DNA from: Halichondria panicea
Taxonomy: Eukaryota; Porifera; Demospongiae; Suberitida; Halichondriidae
Length of the DNA: 64,000 nt
Direction of reading: 5' to 3'
NCBI RefSeq assembly: GCF_963675165.1
Contig: NC_087393.1
Span: 1,679,502 to 1,743,501 of the forward strand
Below are positions 60,666 through 64,000 of this stretch, piece by piece. The translations under genes and the position numbers were made by a program. The notes beneath the pieces are model-generated. The model was not told the DNA's origin, made no database searches, and was given only the letters and a program-made list of their open reading frames with translations. Each line of letters begins with the position of its first letter. The stretch's first letter is position 1.

Positions 60666-62830
60666 TTAATTTTCTGGGTTAATAAAAAGGTCACATGGGT
60701 TATAAAGCGGTACATTTGAACACTTTTCATCCATTTCATTCCACATTAGTTCCCATGACTTGTACTTGCTGCCTGGTTTCATAGCAACAAATTGCAGAGG
60801 GCTCTCTCTCAGTGCAAAGAGCAGGTCAAACATGGCATTCTGAATGGACGAAAGAAATTAGTTAGCAATTTGCAACCAACTATACGGGGAAATATGACAT
60901 TGCAAAACTAGTGGCAAACTGCCAAAGCCTGTCTTTACAGAGGCTGATCTTATTAAATTGGTTGGGAGGTGACTACCTACATGCACACTGATGAAAAAAC
61001 GGTGGTGTATACAGTACACTGACAGTGACTCTATTTTTGAGAGGCTAGGAAGGGCTTTTATAGGAGGTTCCACATTTATTATTGCAGCACATACAACATA
61101 CATTTGTAAAGTAACTGAACATGCAGCCATTGCAGGTAAAGGTTTTATTTCAGGAAAAGGTCAGTCCATGAAAATTGGAAATACCGGGTTATTTTCGTAA
61201 CGTAGAAATGTTGATAGGTTCATAATATAGCTTTGATATATTTTAGACTGAGAGCCCCCTCAATAAAAAGGAGGCTTAACTATAATTATATATTCCACTG
61301 ACTTACTCCCATGGCGTTCATGAGGTGATCGATACGTTTGGAGCCAGTTGGCCAGAGGGGGTAGTTGTTGGCCTCAATGAACCAGACACGGAGATCAGTC
61401 GTCACCATGAAATCCAGCCCCAGCAGCTGGTAACTGGAGGGTGAATTCTGAAACACTCCGCCCCTACCTATATATATATATATACAGTGTTAGGGTGGGA
61501 GGGAACACATAGGGCAGCATAAATTCATGTTTCTGTATACTGAGGTTTTGTACATGCACTATAGAGCTTGTTATATGCACTATAATTTATGGGTAAAATT
61601 GAAGGTTCCAATACGCAGCTAATAATTAAGTCTGTGGTAGTGCTCACCCCTAAAGTAACAACTACGAAATGATAAAAATTCTGAGCGACGATGACAGACA
61701 TACATGTACACACCTGTTTGTAGAATGAACAGAGCAGTCTTCTTGATAAAAGGAACCAGACGTGATCTAACAAAGTCGTTATTTTCAGGTACATACTCAT
61801 CCAAGTAGCTCTGAAACCTTTCAAATGACCACAAATGCTCGTCGGGTGAATAATTCTTGGCATTGACTTGTAAGTGACTATTGGTAATATGAGCTTCTTT
61901 ACCACCTTGTGGAGAGAACTGTTTCATGGACACTCTAAGGTAGCCATTGTGATGAAACAAAAGGTACGGTTGAGTCGAAGCAATCAAAACAAGACCACGT
62001 ATATCAAATTTCCTCTTGTGCAGCAACAAAGGACTCGGTAAGTACTTTTGAACAACATACTCTTTAGTGTTTGTGCACAAGCTGAAATCCTTGTAGAGCT
62101 TTGTGAGATTGCTGTGAATGGTTATTCCAGTTCCTCCATAGCCAGAAGATTCTTTGAGCACCCACCAGTTGTCTGGATTCTTGTCCGCATACTTAAAGAA
62201 TTGTAGACATTCTTTCGTGCTATCCAATAAAAAGGATCTTGGCATCACCTCTAGGTCATCTAAACTGCATCCATATTTCAAGAAATGCTCTCGAAAAGCA
62301 ACCAGTTGTCCCTTTTTGCCTCCTGTGATTTTAAAAGCATAGCGAACTGCAGACACTAAAGAATTCTTGGACTGGGAGAGATTTTGCAGGGAAAAATATT
62401 TATAAAATCTTGATGAGGTAATCACAATTGTGAACGAATCATGTACAGACAAATAGTTGTGCAAACGAGAAAGTCCAGACGTAGAATCATTGAGTATCAA
62501 ACCCAAGCCCCAATGACGCTCAGTGGCTATATTTTTCAAGGATTGCATAAAAGGTTTACCGAAAAATATCATTTGGGTACGTTCGAAACTTGAAACAGGG
62601 CGATTGAACCATGGCTTTATCCATCGACATTCCCCTTCGGAAATATTCACATTCACTGAAACCGTATTTTCTTCTACTTTCAATCTATTTATTATTTCCG
62701 TATTCCTTTTTACTACAGTCACTGTAGGTGCATTTTTCATGGCTCTAGTGTAAAGATAAGTACAGATTAGCCCCGCCCCCAAAATTACCAATCCTAATCT
62801 GATGTTTCTTTTCCAGCTTGAGATAGCCAT
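60666..62830 (-). CDS. Tubulin-tyrosine-ligase-like protein with N-terminal membrane anchor
   Basis: Three exons, 61714-62830, 61307-61467 and 60666-60839 (stop TAA), join to 483 aa. A TTL/ATP-grasp domain spans about 65-480. Motifs are WVLKESSGYGGTGI (223-236, ATP loop), KFDIRGLVLI (274-283) and LGLDFM...VWFIEANNYPLWP (about 388-412). Such enzymes ligate Tyr, Glu or Gly to tubulin tails. Residues 11-27 (RLGLVILGAGLICTYLY) after a basic cluster form a signal-anchor-like span not typical of cytosolic TTL. The ATG at 62830 is the natural start. The substrate is undetermined; a secretory-pathway location is inference from the anchor. Confidence 0.85.
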
Positions 62831-63204
62831 AACTTTTACACATTCTTCAGAGGATCAAATCAAATCCACACCATGTTAGAGCTTGAACCAAACACGATGC
62901 ACGCCGTGGCATACGGTAGACACAGATTTACCAACATTTATATGCTGTGCTTTCACATTATAGCATAGCATCCGTATTATAGCCCACCGGCACCACCCAC
63001 CCACAAGTATTTCAATAAACCCACAAGTCTTAGTATACGTAGTCTGAAATAATTCTTCACAAAGGTACTGTAAAAGTTTTATCAAGAAAAACACAGCACA
63101 CACACTACAGATGCAGATGCATAACATAATTTAACATAAACTACTAAGCATTGTCAATGTCTGAAACTAGTGATAAGGTTAAGAACTAAATGTTTATCCG
63201 CTGC
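62831..63204. other. Spacer between actin and TTL-like genes
   Basis: Actin 3' UTR and TTL-like promoter, both on the minus strand. Nothing else recognised. Confidence 0.45.

Positions 63205-64000
<796 letters not shown>

Overview
The window is nuclear DNA from a metazoan. Genes have many small exons with GT-AG introns, one AT-AC intron, and animal-type gene content (FMNL-like formin, MOSMO-like, GPANK1-like, ANKRD54-like, cytoplasmic actin, RPL38). The compact AT-rich introns and dense short inverted-repeat elements fit an early-branching animal. A demosponge is my best guess, but that is inference and not shown by any one feature. Exon joins were read from splice sites, reading phase and comparison among paralogs.

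Left part (1-33.1 kb): three paralogous full-length ABCC (MRP1-type) transporter genes. Gene 1 is on the minus strand, 1197-10150, with its last exon outside the window or lost. Gene 2 is on the plus strand, 13213-23005, and encodes 1593 aa. Gene 3 is on the minus strand, 23633-33125, and encodes 1636 aa. Genes 1 and 2 are head to head across 3 kb of nested inverted repeats. Genes 2 and 3 are tail to tail across a small MITE. Exon sizes are almost identical between copies except for the linker after NBD1, which is hypervariable. Gene 2 has Gly instead of Ser in the NBD2 signature.

Middle (33.1-44.3 kb): a decayed duplication array. Several direct and inverted copies of one module carry broken ABCC exons 2-3, fragments of a HEPN-domain gene and a 13-bp minisatellite. 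One intact intronless HEPN gene (327 aa, Arg-x4-His motif) lies at 37937-38920.

Right part (44.3-64 kb): a gene-dense single-copy region. From left to right it holds a small basic unrecognised protein (-), GPANK1-like (-), MOSMO-like (+, divergent from GPANK1), RPL38 (-), FMNL-type formin (+, with a U12-type AT-AC intron), ANKRD54-like (-), a membrane-anchored TTL-like protein (-) and the 3' two thirds of an actin gene (-). These act in different processes and show no operon logic. The notable neighbour effect is the 26-nt spacing between the TTL-like stop codon and a splice-acceptor-like site opening the ANKRD54-like exon.
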